Assembly: GCA_964017065.1 (NCBI GenBank)
Contig: OZ024791.1
Coordinates: forward strand, 1,920,430 to 1,984,429
Length of the DNA stretch: 64,000 nt
Source: Haliclona indistincta
Lineage: Eukaryota; Porifera; Demospongiae; Haplosclerida; Chalinidae
Direction of reading: 5' to 3'
A program made the position numbers and the translations under genes. Positions 43,225-55,287 of the stretch are shown in pieces (the first letter of the stretch is position 1; every line of letters begins with the position of its first letter). A model generated the notes under the pieces. That model searched no databases. It was not told where the DNA came from and was given only the letters and a program-made list of their open reading frames with translations.

Positions 43225-43832
43225 CTATTAACCCCTTAGTCCCTGAATTATTTTGACGAAAATTCGACTTGCTCTAAACTGACAGTTTGTCTTGCGATTT
43301 TCTACAACATGCAGTACGCTAGCTTTTCCAAACTAGCACTGTTTTTTCCTGGCATGTCAAAGTTTACGACCATGTACTAAACTCTGGGTTGGCCACTCCC
43401 ACTTCGGAACTGAAGCCACTTAAATGCTGCGATCTCGTCATTTTTCAGCAGATTTTGGTCTTCGTTTAGCCCTGGTGACTGATACAAAAACCTGGTGGTG
43501 TCCAGGTGAGCAAACAGCACAGTTTAGACCATATTCTATGCCAAAGTATGCATTTCCGGGCATCCTGAAGCCCCAAAAATGCCGAAAGCGGCGAGGGGCT
43601 CCGCCCCTTCGAACCCCGGGTTAAAGGAGGGACACCCCCCTTTAATAATCCCCCGTTTTATATGGTTTAGTGGGGAGGGCGCGACGAAAAACAGTGGATT
43701 TTTTCAGGTAATTTGCAAATAAACTTGATTTGACCTTTCTAGAGCACTTTTCACACTACTTATGACGTCTAGAGTAGGTGAGGTCAATTATGACGCCTAA
43801 AGGTGTCAATAGGGGTTAAAGGGTTAATAGAC
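43225..43832. mobile_element. Insertion with inverted gtctattaacccctta ends
   Basis: The ends gtctattaacccctta and its inverse near gggttaatagac bound about 600 bp. The corresponding place after gene A (about 21085-21105) lacks it, so it arrived after the duplication. The inside has no recognised coding frame. Confidence 0.55.
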
Positions 43833-43896
43833 TTTTAAAATTATTGATTGTTGCATGAGATTGACCCTACGGCGGCCGCATGAATCTATATAGTAC

Positions 43897-44853
43897 CTTA
43901 GATTTATTACAGACAGGATAGGAAGCTCGCACATTAGCGCCTGAACTCACGATCACTCCGCGTTGTTCATAGTATAGTGTGGTCTCGTGCCCAGACCAAC
44001 CCGTGTTCCGGAGTTCACAACAATATGGCGGACGCACGTGTCGAAACCGAAGTCAAAGCCTCGATATCTGGGAAGCTCAACCCTTCAGAACTGTTGCACG
44101 CTGCCGTTTCACTTGTCTTAAAGGACGAGGGTTTCGGTATACCTTCCACTCCCGCAAGAGAAGCTGCAGGATAGGATACTTGGACATTTTTGCACATTAA
44201 CGCGTACACTCCGTGTTGCTAAATCTTGTCTAAAATGACCTACTTGGCCATGTTTGTGCTTGCAGTGCTCCAAGACTAAGCAAGCTATACCCATCACAGT
44301 ACCTCATCCCAGTGCACCATAGATCAGGCTTTGTAACTGTGAAAGCTGAACTGCACGCAAACGTACGCACAAAAAGTTACAGTCTCACAAAAAATGGAAT
44401 TCTACAAGCATTGCCGAGCGATAGAAAGCAATATACCGGCTCGTAATTCGTACAAACAGCTGATAGCGTGGCTATCCCAGTGTAGCGATGCCATATGGTT
44501 CATAAAACAGTTTTGTTTCCCTAGTAGCTGTCTTCCTACGTGACTTATCTATAGTCTCACAAAGTAAGCAAACGGCCAATTGGCGAGTATTCTGCAGTGT
44601 AGAAGCCTCCAGCGCCGCTGAACGTACTGCCAAGCATTACTTGTATACCAATCATCAATTTCTAAGCTGTTTCGCCAACTTCCTGTCTTCCAGAAGCCTC
44701 GAATAGCCGTTTTTTGTCTTTCGCGATGGCCAACAACAGAGGTCAAGAAGGCGAAAGGCGCTAATTTTAGCAACGCGGAGTGCTTGCTGAGAAATGTATT
44801 ACGGCAATGGGCTCACGTGAGCTGATGCCTATCCTGTCTGTAATAAATCTAAG
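43897..44853. mobile_element. 957-bp DNA element with 7-bp target duplication upstream of B'
   Basis: The terminal inverted repeats start cttagatttattacagaca and extend for 26 bp. They are flanked by atagtac on both sides (43890-43896 and 44854-44860). The matching upstream region of B (about 21155-21180) lacks the element. Inside, a short frame beginning MADARVETEVKASISGKL follows an ACAATATGG start context and could be a captured first exon. No transposase. Confidence 0.85.
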
Positions 44854-44915
44854 ATAGTACTCCCATGTGTATATACATTGTACGTCACCTATCCTTAAGT
44901 TTAGTAGTAGCAAAC

Positions 44916-46946
44916 ATGAGCAGTGTAAGGAATTGGTTATGGGGTTCCTCCAGCGAGACGATATCCTTTCATCTTAAAGGAAAGTTGGATAGCCTGGAGA
45001 TACGCAAAGCCGTGATAGGCGCCGAGATTCTGAAGGGTACTTTTGGACCGATCGTTGAAGTCAAATCTGGAAAAGAGAAAGTTGCTGGACAGAAACTGGA
45101 CGATAAGCTGATCGTAGAGGTTAAAAAACACCAGAAAGCTCTAATAGACAACTTTCCCTGTGAATGCACGCGTGTATACTGCCTCGATCATGCCAACGTT
45201 GTCAAACTGCGCGGAGTGGTCATCAACGACACTTATCCACTTCCAATTCTTGTCACAGAGCTGCTGGGATCCCCTCTCTCAAAGCACTTACTCGGCAAAG
45301 CTCATGCTGAACCGAAAACTCAGATGAGCATTCTTCAAGACGTTGCTAATGGGTTGCAGTATCTGCATTGCCTCCCAAACCCAGTGCTGCATCTCTGTCT
45401 CACTCCTGAAAATGTTGTCATAAATCCCGATACCCTTCAGGCAAAGATTTGTAATCCTGGGGTTGTGAATCTCATGCAGCTCACTTCTTCTTGGTGCCGC
45501 TCTAACTTGCCTCAAGCCAATTGCTTCTTGCCTGAGATGGAAGATACTAAACCTGACCCTTCCATTGATATATTTTCGTTTGGAGCACTGATGATTCATG
45601 TCTTTCAACCTCAACCAGAACCAATCTGTCCTCCTGTTTTTTTACAAGATCCGAAAGACAATAGCAAAGTATTAATGGATGCATTTGTCACTGTTGACAA
45701 AGTAATGGCCAACGGAGCAAGTGCAGCCATTCTGTGCAGGGTTCTTGAGACCCACCCTATGTACAATCTTGTACAGAAATGCCTCATGAAATTTCCCTCT
45801 ACTCGTCCTACAATCGTCAATGTTGTCAAAGAACTTGAACATGAGGTAATTAATTTTGATTAATCGATTTTTGTGTATTCATAAAGCCCTATTTTTTTGC
45901 AGAATGACACAAAAATAAACAAAATGAATTTGTGGGAAGAAGACATAGCAAAAAAAACAAAGGCATGGCTCGAGGAGAGTAATTGCCTCACCATAACAGT
46001 CACTGGCAGGACTGGTACTGGCAAAACATCTCTTATGAATGGCCTACTAGGCAAGAAGGTTGATGACGAAGGATTCAGCCTTACTCGGGGTACAACACAT
46101 GTGAAAAGTTTTGAAGCAGAGGTACAAGGTGTTCGAGTGACAATTTGGGATACTCCTGGCCTTCAAGATGGTGAATGCAAAGATGAAGAGTATATTAAGG
46201 AGATGATTGACAGCGGTTGTGTTGACGCCAATCTCAAGGTCTACTGCATATCTATGTCTAATGTCCGCTTTGACGAAAGTGAATTAAATGCTTTGAGCAA
46301 ATTTACCACAGAAGTTGGTGTCAAGTTCTGGGATCGCTGTATGTTTGTTCTCACATTTGCCAATAGTTACGTTGGTCTGTGTCCTGTAAAGAAAGATCCA
46401 AAGGAGTGGTTAGTTGCAAAGATAGGTGAATGGAAAAAGCGCATTAAGTCTGAGCTTCGCAAGGTCGGTGTAGATGAAAGTGTAGTTGAACAAGTTTCGA
46501 TTGTTCCAGCTGGCTATCATGCACCACTTCAAGGAAATCCTGATCCATGGAAACTACCAGGTATTGAGAACTGGTTCTACACATTTTGGTATACATGTGC
46601 TGATGTTATGGATCCAGCAGCTCTTCCCGCTCTTGTCAAGGCAAATAGGCACCGTTTCAAAGAGAAAATAACTGGGAGCGATCTTAAAGAAGGAATTGAA
46701 AATGTCCCTTTGCCAAGGTATCTTGAACAAGGAGCAATAGTTGCCGGAACAGGGGCAGCAGGCATTGGTGGTGCTGCTGGAGTTGGTGCTTTAGTTGGCG
46801 CAATAGTTGGAGCAGTAGGAGGTCCTATTGGAGCTGCAGGAGGTGCCTTATTTGGGGCTGAAGTAGGTGCAATGGTAGGGCTTGCAGTTGATCCTATCCT
46901 GGTGTGGGGAGTTATGCGGTACAAGAAGCAAAAGCCAAGCACTTAA
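44916..46946 (+). CDS. Gene B': second intact pseudokinase-GTPase fusion
   Basis: Exons 44916-45845 and 45903-46946 with the same 57-bp phase-0 intron, 657 residues. The N-terminus is MSSVRNWLWGSSS, slightly less Trp-rich than B. HRD is again HLC and DFG is NPG. P-loop GRTGTGKTS, DTPGLQDG and LTFAN are kept, as is the long Gly/Ala-rich tail with a basic end. Differences from B are scattered single substitutions with no frame lesion, so both copies appear to be under constraint. Its 5' flank has been split by the element at 43897-44853, which now ends 56 bp upstream of the first retained block. Confidence 0.88.
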
Positions 46947-47897
46947 TTGTTCGGATTCTTAACCTAAATGCTAGAAACACTATTTTTAAGCAGGATGCAC
47001 ATTATTAATTTTATATACTGTAGTATTATGCCATGGAATGCTGTAAGCGTCATGTTATCGTACTTGCATTCTAATTGTGTTGATGCGTTAATGATGCTGT
47101 GAACAATTATACGTTCATGCGTGATAGTTTTTACAGCTGTCATAACAACACTGGAATAATGATAATATTTATAGCAAAAATTTTTAACGTGTTGTTCATT
47201 GTAGGTATGTGTGATGTCTCATACAGCTGTACTGTTCAAAAATCTGCAGCACTCAATATTCATGCTCTGGTTTGTCAGTACCAAATACTGTTACAAATGA
47301 AGAAAAAATTGGCATTCCTTGCTTAGTAGGGGAGCACTATACTGTGCTGCTTTACAAAAAGCCCTGCCAAGTGGGGCTCATGCATTCACGCTAAGTTTAA
47401 CCTGAGATTCACATAATAATAATGTCAATCTGGTTTAACTTGTGTATCCTCACATAGAAATCACTAATCTTTTTATAAACTGGGATATCAGTGGCTATAA
47501 TATAATAATACATACCTTGTACACCTGTGAGAACTCAATTTGGTTGCAGCTAGAGTGTGCCCTACCTTATGACATTAACAGTGCTCATGATTCATTCTTA
47601 AAAGCTTTCTATAGCGCTGTTTTTTGTAACTCTGTTCATTGTTAACTGTTTAAATCATTTTAGTTTACTTGAATGTGTGCAGTTCTTACTGCTTACAATT
47701 ATGCACTTCAATAATAACATGAAATTAGCTTATGATGAATTTCGTTGCACTAAAATGTGTTTTTCTTAGTTGCATAATGAATACTGACATCACATGAGAA
47801 TGGAATGAAAAACATATCATTGCCTCTTTGCTCTCGCCCCCAATGTAGTCGCTTTAGTGGATGTCGGTTATCACGTGCGACACATCGATCAGAGAAA
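46947..47897. other. Duplicated intergenic region between B' and C'
   Basis: Counterpart of 23257-24236 with small indels. No gene called. Confidence 0.5.
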
Positions 47898-48890
47898 ATG
47901 AACCTTGAACGCCGCTATATGGACGACCGAGTGGACGACGCAACGCCCGCCTTTGATAATGATGATTATGAAGAAATTGATATACCAAAGATCTCATTCG
48001 TTATCGTTGGCAGAGCAGGAGTCGGCAAAACAGCACTGGCCAATGCTATTTCAAAAGAAGTCGTAGGGACAGAGTCGAGTGGGTTGGACGATGATTCGAT
48101 GGAGTTTCTCTACTATTCAACAAACCGTCAAGGGGTAAACGTGAAAATATGTGATTCTCCCGGTTTAAATGGTCATTTCAAAGACAATTTTTTTACTACA
48201 CTAAAAGAAAAGGTTGGCCAGTGTGACGTCGTGATCTACTGTATGAGAATGGATGCTGTCCGCCTAGAACAGATTGACATAGAGAACATCAATCTCATTT
48301 CACAGAGTTTGGGAGTTGGCTTTTGGAACAAAACTGTTGTCGCACTCACATTCGCAAACCTTGTCACTTGTCCTCCTAGCTATCAAGCTGACGATTCTAG
48401 CAAAGAAAGCTGGCTAGTTAAACGAGCACAGGATTGGAAATCAGAGTTTCGATCGCGGTTGTATAAAGCCGGCATACCAGAAGATGTTGCTGATAGGATT
48501 CCACTAGTGCCAGTTGGTTACAACAAGCCAACCCTGTACTCCCCCAATCCGTGGAGTATTCCTTGTGATAAAAACTGGCTCCTAACCTTCATGATGGGTG
48601 TGAACAAAAAATTGGGCAATGGGAAAATTATTGCTGACTTGAGTGGCTTTGATTCTGAGACAAGTTATAAAGAAGCATTTTTTAACTTTGTGGCAGGCTC
48701 AGCATCACGTCTAAAAGTATCTACTGGAGTTGGTGCTGGTATTGGAGCAGGTGTTGGTGTATTTGCTGGCGCGATGCTTAGTCCAGCTGTTGCAGCTGCT
48801 GGCGGAGTAGCTGGAGCAGTTAGTGGTGCTGCTTTTGTCTATACTTCTTTTTCGGCAGCCACTGTTCAAAAGCACTCTTCTGTAAAGTGA
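47898..48890 (+). CDS. Gene C': second stand-alone GTPase with glycine-rich tail
   Basis: Single exon, 330 residues, near-identical to C with a few substitutions (for example GIPEDVADRIP for GIPEDVVVGIP). The start MNLERRYMDD, the P-loop GRAGVGKTA, DSPGLNG, VALTFAN and the C-terminal STGVGAGIGAGVGVFAGAML are all kept. Intact frame. Confidence 0.87.
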   Translation: MNLERRYMDDRVDDATPAFDNDDYEEIDIPKISFVIVGRAGVGKTALANAISKEVVGTESSGLDDDSMEFLYYSTNRQGVNVKICDSPGLNGHFKDNFFTTLKEKVGQCDVVIYCMRMDAVRLEQIDIENINLISQSLGVGFWNKTVVALTFANLVTCPPSYQADDSSKESWLVKRAQDWKSEFRSRLYKAGIPEDVADRIPLVPVGYNKPTLYSPNPWSIPCDKNWLLTFMMGVNKKLGNGKIIADLSGFDSETSYKEAFFNFVAGSASRLKVSTGVGAGIGAGVGVFAGAMLSPAVAAAGGVAGAVSGAAFVYTSFSAATVQKHSSVK

Positions 48891-49037
48891 ACATTGTGCA
48901 TGATACATTTTGATACAACTTGCGTTTATAATCACTCATTTTGCCCCATGTAAAGTGCATGCATGTCACCGTAATCCATATGCGTTATAAAGCAATCTTG
49001 AACTCGTACATAGATTGCGTGATGGGCTTAGCTAAGA

Positions 49038-49739
49038 CATAGATAATACAGTACAAGTGGATACGCAACGAGCCCGTATATTGGAATCCGGGGTGAGACA
49101 ATCACTGCATCGGGTAACACGGACGTTTCCAAACATTTACAGGAAATGAATGGCTGCAGCAGTAGTAGTGTGTGCTCAAGACAAAATATTGAGCTCCTTG
49201 ATATCTTTGTGCGTACAAAAGTATTTTGATGCAGTAGAGTAAGGATGTTGGTATTCGCTGGCATTGTTTATGAAGTCCTGGTATTATCAGTCTTGCCAAT
49301 AATCTAACACAAAAAACCGTAACAACAAGCTTGTTCCCTGCTACTTGGCGGCGTGTCTACTGTTCTCTACGAAGCGTAGCGCTCTAATAGTACTTTGATG
49401 AGATACACTACACAATAAGCTACCGAAAAACATGCAACAAACCAGCTCTGTAATAATCTAACACAAAGTAACCGTAACACAGGATTTCAGGGAAAAGGGC
49501 AGCATTTGTAGCCTAGCAATATAACAAGACTATTTTTACAGCAACAGCCTCTTCTTCAACAGCAAATGAACGCGTGTGCTATTTGATTCAGCTTCTATCC
49601 GCTTCTCAGAACCGTAGAAACAGCTTTACAACTTCGTGCAACACGCCCACGCCCGATGCAGTGAGTGTTTCAATAGATTTCCGTGGACCCCTCCGTTTAT
49701 TACCCCCGTTGCGTATCCACTTGTAATGTATTATCTATG
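49038..49739. mobile_element. 702-bp DNA element with 7-bp target duplication downstream of C'
   Basis: The inverted ends begin catagataata and continue to gtggatacgcaacg over about 33 bp. The flanking 7-bp repeat gctaaga lies at 49031-49037 and 49740-49746. The empty site is present downstream of C (ttagctaagataacaacagg, near 25378). It shares its terminal catagataat with the element at 56844-58224. Confidence 0.9.
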
Positions 49740-49831
49740 GCTAAGATAACAATAGGCAAAAAAACTGAATAGTATGAAAATGAAGATATTGCATACTATA
49801 TATTTACTGAGTATGTAAAATCTGTTGTTAA

Positions 49832-50389
49832 GGGACTACACGTCGAACATCAGAATGACGAAAATTTCAGTTTCTTCGGGCAAACAAAGCGTGGTCAAAG
49901 ACAGTTATCATCAAAGAAACTCACAAATCTGCTTGTGGGCGGAGCAAACACTGTAGAAAGAGTAAAAATTTTATTCAATGAGCGGACAAGCCACGCCCAC
50001 AAAATGGATTTGTGAACTGAATGGCTCGTGGTGAGCAAACGTATGCATGCGTTTTTGCGTAAAGTGTTCAGTCTGTCAGTCACAAGGCCGCGAATATTTA
50101 ATTAGTTTCGTGGTTTGCACAAGAATTGAGCTACAGAGGTCAGCTAAGAACGCAGCAAGGTCATTTGTGGCGCCAGAGGTAGACAAGGTTCACCCACTCC
50201 GCTTGCCCGCCCGCCCTCCCCCTCCCACCCACCCTGGTTGCTACCTTTAAAAACATTTGGGTCCCTCGGCCCTCTAGCTCCACCCTAGGACCGCCCAGCA
50301 GTTGGTAAGGTCGCTGTGAAGTACTAGATGGTGAGGCAGAAAAAACAGCACGCAAATCGAGCCGTTTCTATAGTTCGCCGTGTAGTCCC
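49832..50389. mobile_element. 558-bp element with TTAA target site
   Basis: The inverted ends gggactacacgtcgaac and gttcgccgtgtagtccc are flanked by TTAA on both sides (49828-49831 and 50390-50393). The empty site is ctgttgttaataatatt near 25463. TTAA duplication is typical of piggyBac and Kolobok elements, and GGG-type ends fit Kolobok better. No transposase inside. Confidence 0.88.
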
Positions 50390-50393
50390 TTAA

Positions 50394-51062
50394 TAATATT
50401 ATTATGTCAAAAACTAGTCTCAGCCCCAGACCACTCCTTTTCCGCTGTGACCACTCCTTTTCCTCTGTGCAGCAGAAGGGGAGTGGTCTGGGGACGAGAC
50501 TACACTAAAGCCGTTTTATAGCTTATAGTTATTTCTAACCCAATAGCTCTTTTCCTTGGCTACCTTTTGAGACTAATAACAACTTTCTGAGACTATGTAT
50601 AGATAAGATATGACACAAAATTTTATCTATTTTCTAGACTAGAATGTGCTCTTTGAAAACAATTTACTAATAATGTGTTTGATCTTGTAATGTGTCCAAA
50701 TCTTCTAGTTTATTTCAAGCAAGTGGAGTGCTTGTACAGTCAGATATTGGCATAAAGCAGGCCTAAAGTATAGTGGTATTTGGCCTTCACAAGTTTGCTG
50801 GTGGGCATGTAGCATCTTGCAGCAGACTAGGGTCAAATACAAACGTGAGTATTCAATTACAAATAAAATACTCAGTGCATGGCTAAATAAAAATACATGT
50901 ATTTTAACGCATAATTATATATCATCAATTAATTATTGATGATGATTGTACGCGTACTGCATTTTCCTGATAATTCAAGGCACATGGTAAATTATGAAGC
51001 ATGAGTTTGTAATGTCTATACATGTATATTGTTACACTGAAATGAATCTGTTCTTTCACACC
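50394..51062. repeat. Duplicated non-coding block downstream of C', first part
   Basis: Matches 25468-26400 downstream of C. It includes the second copy of the small palindromic MITE (50413-50503), whose right flank is deleted together with about 200 bp present in copy 1. Confidence 0.75.
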
Positions 51063-52931
51063 AAGTCTCACTGGCTTCTAGACAAAAGCATCATAGAGTC
51101 TTACAGTGTTTGACACACATACGTAAGACTCATGAAATACTGTCGAGAAGTATAGAGGTCAAATAATTGTTTCACATCCCAAAAAGTGCACTCATGCATA
51201 AGAATGGCTTGCCCATGGGCAAGCCTATAAATCTTCTAATGTAAGATTCATACTAGATGAGGGGTAACTCCTGGTAAATAGCACACTCTTGATAATAATA
51301 TGCATCTCCTTAATTCATGCATGTTGTGTCTCATCAGCTCAGTTTACTGAGCACAACATACATTGGTTTATTTTCTTGGCATGTAGATCTATTTGCCATT
51401 GGTGGTGACAGCTAGGTTGTAGACATCGTTGTTCTTGGCATGTATTTGCCATTGGTGGTGACAGCTAGGTTGTAGATATCGTTGTTCTTGGCATGTATTT
51501 GCCATTGGTGGTGACAGGTTGTAGACATCTCAATTCCTCTAGTTTGTATTCAGTGCATTGGCAATGTGTGGCAGACGTATAGGAAGTGTCTTGGTGCTAC
51601 CATATGTTATCAGAATGTACTATATTAGTAGTATATATACTTGAGGCTTAGAGTCACAAAGATTCCTGTGAAACAAAGCTAGCTATTTTGTTTGTTTCTA
51701 GAGACTAATTAGAATTTGTGTCTCAAGACAGACATTTCTGTATGTTTGATTAGGAATCCTTAGACATTAATTTGTTATAGTGTCTCAGGTAGTCCAACTG
51801 CTAGTGCCCTTGATCTACTAGCAAGAGCCTATAATAGCTAGACATGCACCTCCCATTCCATAGTGAAAGGAAGTACTCACCAGGCGGCCAACTCTTTACA
51901 CTAATAATTTTGCTATATTTAATGCAAACACAATTGAAGTGTCAACATGAATAAAAATTGTTTGGTTTCACATTATTATTAATTTTGTCTCTCCAGGAGG
52001 GTTTTATTATATGATTATGCTAATTAGCCTTTATAGCAAGCAGATGATAATGGTACTTATAGTGGCTAGTGTTGAATGAAAACTAGTAATAATTATCATA
52101 ATGACATCCTGATGACATCATTTTTAAATATCAAAGACAAGAATTGGTAATAATTAACTTTAGCACCACACTAAGTCTAAGTGTGAAAATGTAATTTCAA
52201 GACTTTCCCCTCATAGAACTTATTAGGACTTTTCATATGTTAATGAGTATGCTAACAAGTGTACAAAACAAGTGAAATGATTTTGTTGCAATTTGTGAGA
52301 GGTCATATCACAAAATTACTGGACTAAATTCTTCTCACCCAGTTTGAAACGGATGATGTTATGCTAATACATTATTCATAACATTTAACCTGTGAGGGAC
52401 TTGGCGGGAAAGTGTGAACGACACAGCCGTAGTACTAACTAGTCGATAGTGTTGCTCAGCACCACACTGTGTGGCAGGCTGACTCATCTACTAATCCTCT
52501 CCCATATTCAAATCAACAGCTTCGAAATAATCAACATCCAGAAGCCCAGGTAAAATTTTTACAACGGAGGTTGAGTATGCATGCATGCAGTCTAGTTTAT
52601 TCATTTAGTCTTTAGAATGCCGAACACTGGACTACTGGATTAGTAAAGCAAGGATTATACTGTGAAGTGATCTTGACAGTGTGCTTGCTAGTTGGGCATA
52701 GCCCAATTCAGACTCGTCTACACACTGGAATGACGATCAGACCACCCCCCTGAACCTTTCATCATCTTAAGAGGGGACATGTGGCATATGCCTATGGACC
52801 ATGTGAGTTTGTGTGTACCGTAAATCGGGAAATTTTCGTGTAACAAAGTTTTCGTGTGTTAAATTTTCGTGTTAAAATATTTTCGTGGGTCGACCTGGCC
52901 CACGAAAATATTTTAACATCGAAAATTTATC
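51063..52931. repeat. Tandem duplication of about 1.8 kb, unit 1
   Basis: Begins caagtctcactggcttctag, and the same text starts again at 52932. The first 1.2 kb match 26400-27430. It contains the 53-bp minisatellite (three units) and ends in a truncated copy of the ttttcgtg-type MITE (about 52817-52931). Confidence 0.9.
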
Positions 52932-54735
52932 AAGTCTCACTGGTTTCTAGACAAAAGCATCATAGAGTCTTACAGTGTTTGACACACATATGTAAGACTC
53001 ATGAAATACTGTTGAAAGGTATAGAGGTCAAATAATTGTTTCACATCCCAAAAAGTGCACTCGTGCATAAGAATGGCTTGCCCATGGGCAAGCCTATAAA
53101 TCTTCTAATGTAAGATTCATACTAGATGAGGGGTAGCTCCTGGTAAGTAGCACACTCTTGATAATAATATACATCTCCTTAATTCATGCATGGTGTGTCT
53201 CATCATCTCAGTTTACTGAGCACAACATACATTGGTTTATTTTCTTGGCATGTAGATCTATTTGCCATTGGTGGTGACAGCTAGGTTGTAGACATCGTTG
53301 TTCTTGGCATGTATTTGCCATTGGTGGTGACAGGTTGTAGACATCTCAATTCCTCTAGTTTGTATTCAGTGCATTGGCAATGTGTGGCAGACGTAGGAAG
53401 TGTCTTGGTGCTACCATATGTTATCAGAATGTACTATATTAGTAGTATATATACTTGAGGCTTAGAGTCACAAAGATTCCTGTGAAACAAAGCTAGCTAT
53501 TTTGTTTGTTTCTAGAGACTAATTAGAATTTGTGTCTCAAGACAGACATTTCTGTATGTTTGATTAGGAATCCTTAGACATTAATTTGTTATAGTGTCTT
53601 AGGTAGTCCAACAGCTAAGTGCCCTTGAACTACTAGCAAGAGCCTATAATAGCTAGACATGCACCTCCCAGTCCATAGTGAAAGGAAGTACTCACCAGGC
53701 GGCCAACTCTTTACACTAATAATTTTGCTATATTTAATGCAAACACAATTGAAGTGTCAACATGAATAAAAATTGTTTGGTTTCACATTATTATTAATTT
53801 TGTCTCTCCAGGAGGGTTTTATTATATGATTATGCTAATTAGCCTTTATAGCAAGCAGATGATATGGTACTTATAGTGGCTAGTGTTGAATGAAAACTAG
53901 TAATAATTATCATAATGACATCCTGATGACATCATTTTTAAATATCAAAGACAAGAATTGGTAATAATTAACTTTAGCACCACACTAAGTCTAAGTGTGA
54001 AAATGTAATTTCAAGACTTTCCCCTCATAGAATTTATTAGGACTTTTCATATGTTAATGAGTATGCTAACAAGTGTACAAAACAAGTGAAATGATTTTGT
54101 TGCAATTTGTGAGAGGTCATATCACAAAATTACTGGACTTAATTCCTCTCACCCAGTTTGAAACGGATGATGTTATGTTAATGCATTATTCATAACATTT
54201 AACCTGTGAGGGACTTGGCGGGAAAGTGTGAACGACACAGCCGTAGTACTAACTAGTCGATAGTGTTGCTCAGCACCACACTGTGTGGCAGGCTGACTCA
54301 TCTACTAATCCTCTCCCATATTCAAATCAACAGCTTCGAAATAATCAACATCCAGAAGCCCAGGTAAAATTTTTACAACGGAGGTTGAGTATGCATGCAT
54401 GCAGTCTAGTTTATTCATTTAGTCTCTAGAATGCCGAACACTGGACTACTGGATTAGTAAAGCAAGGATTATACTGTGAAGTGATCTTGACAGTGTGCTT
54501 GCTAGTTGGGCATAGCCCAATTCAGACTCGTCTACACACTGGAATGACGATCAGACCCACCCCCCTGAACCTTTCATCATCTTAAGAGGGGACATGTGGC
54601 ATATGCCTATGGACCATGTGAGTTTGTGTGTACCGTAAATTGGGAAATTTTCGTGTAACAAAATTTTCGTGTGTTAAATTTTCGTGTTAAAATATTTTCG
54701 TGGGTCGACCTGGCCCACGAAAATATTTTAACATC
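52932..54735. repeat. Tandem duplication of about 1.8 kb, unit 2
   Basis: Begins caagtctcactggtttctag and follows unit 1 with few changes. The minisatellite has two units instead of three. The unit ends in a complete MITE (54631-54758). No coding frame. Confidence 0.9.
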
Positions 54736-54758
54736 GAAAAATTTGCCAATTTACGGTA
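54631..54758. mobile_element. Palindromic MITE with taccgtaaattgg ends
   Basis: The ends taccgtaaattgg and ccaatttacggta are inverted, with inner arms ttaaaatattttcgtggg and cccacgaaaatattttaa around a gtcgacctgg centre. The copy in unit 1 lacks the right end because the tandem duplication joint falls within it. Confidence 0.85.
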
Positions 54759-55287
54759 TGTTACTTAATTATAACCTCATACCATGTGCTGATTTCATGT
54801 ATGTGTTGCTGCTTCATAATACTTATTATCATCATCTCAACTGTCTTGTGCTGGCATTACATATAGTTTGAACTTAGTGGCTCTTTAATCGACAATAAGG
54901 CTGATGTTTCCCATAATATATTTCTGTATTTTTCTGTACACGAGCTCATTAATGCGTCATTGAGATGATCTATCACTGCAACCCCTCTATATGCTACAGG
55001 TGTTTTGTCTCAGCAACTTCTCTGCTGTACGTACTGTGTGTGGGCGTGACATTATTGTTTCACCGCACAACAGGTGAATTGCAATCGGCTGTAACCACGT
55101 TTCATACTGTTACTTGGTCAATTAACAAAACAGCACAATAATATAATTATTATCAGAATCATCTCATATTACATTACAAAGCTAAATAATTTTGTTCTCA
55201 GCAAAATCATAAAAGTACAACATAAAGAGATGTCACAAACATGCACTTATTATGTATTGAGTTTCTAAATGATGTTATCTTACACTC
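54759..55287. other. Non-coding 3' flank of the - strand GTPase exon
   Basis: AT-rich with no recognised feature. It probably contains the 3' untranslated region of the gene on the - strand. Confidence 0.4.
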
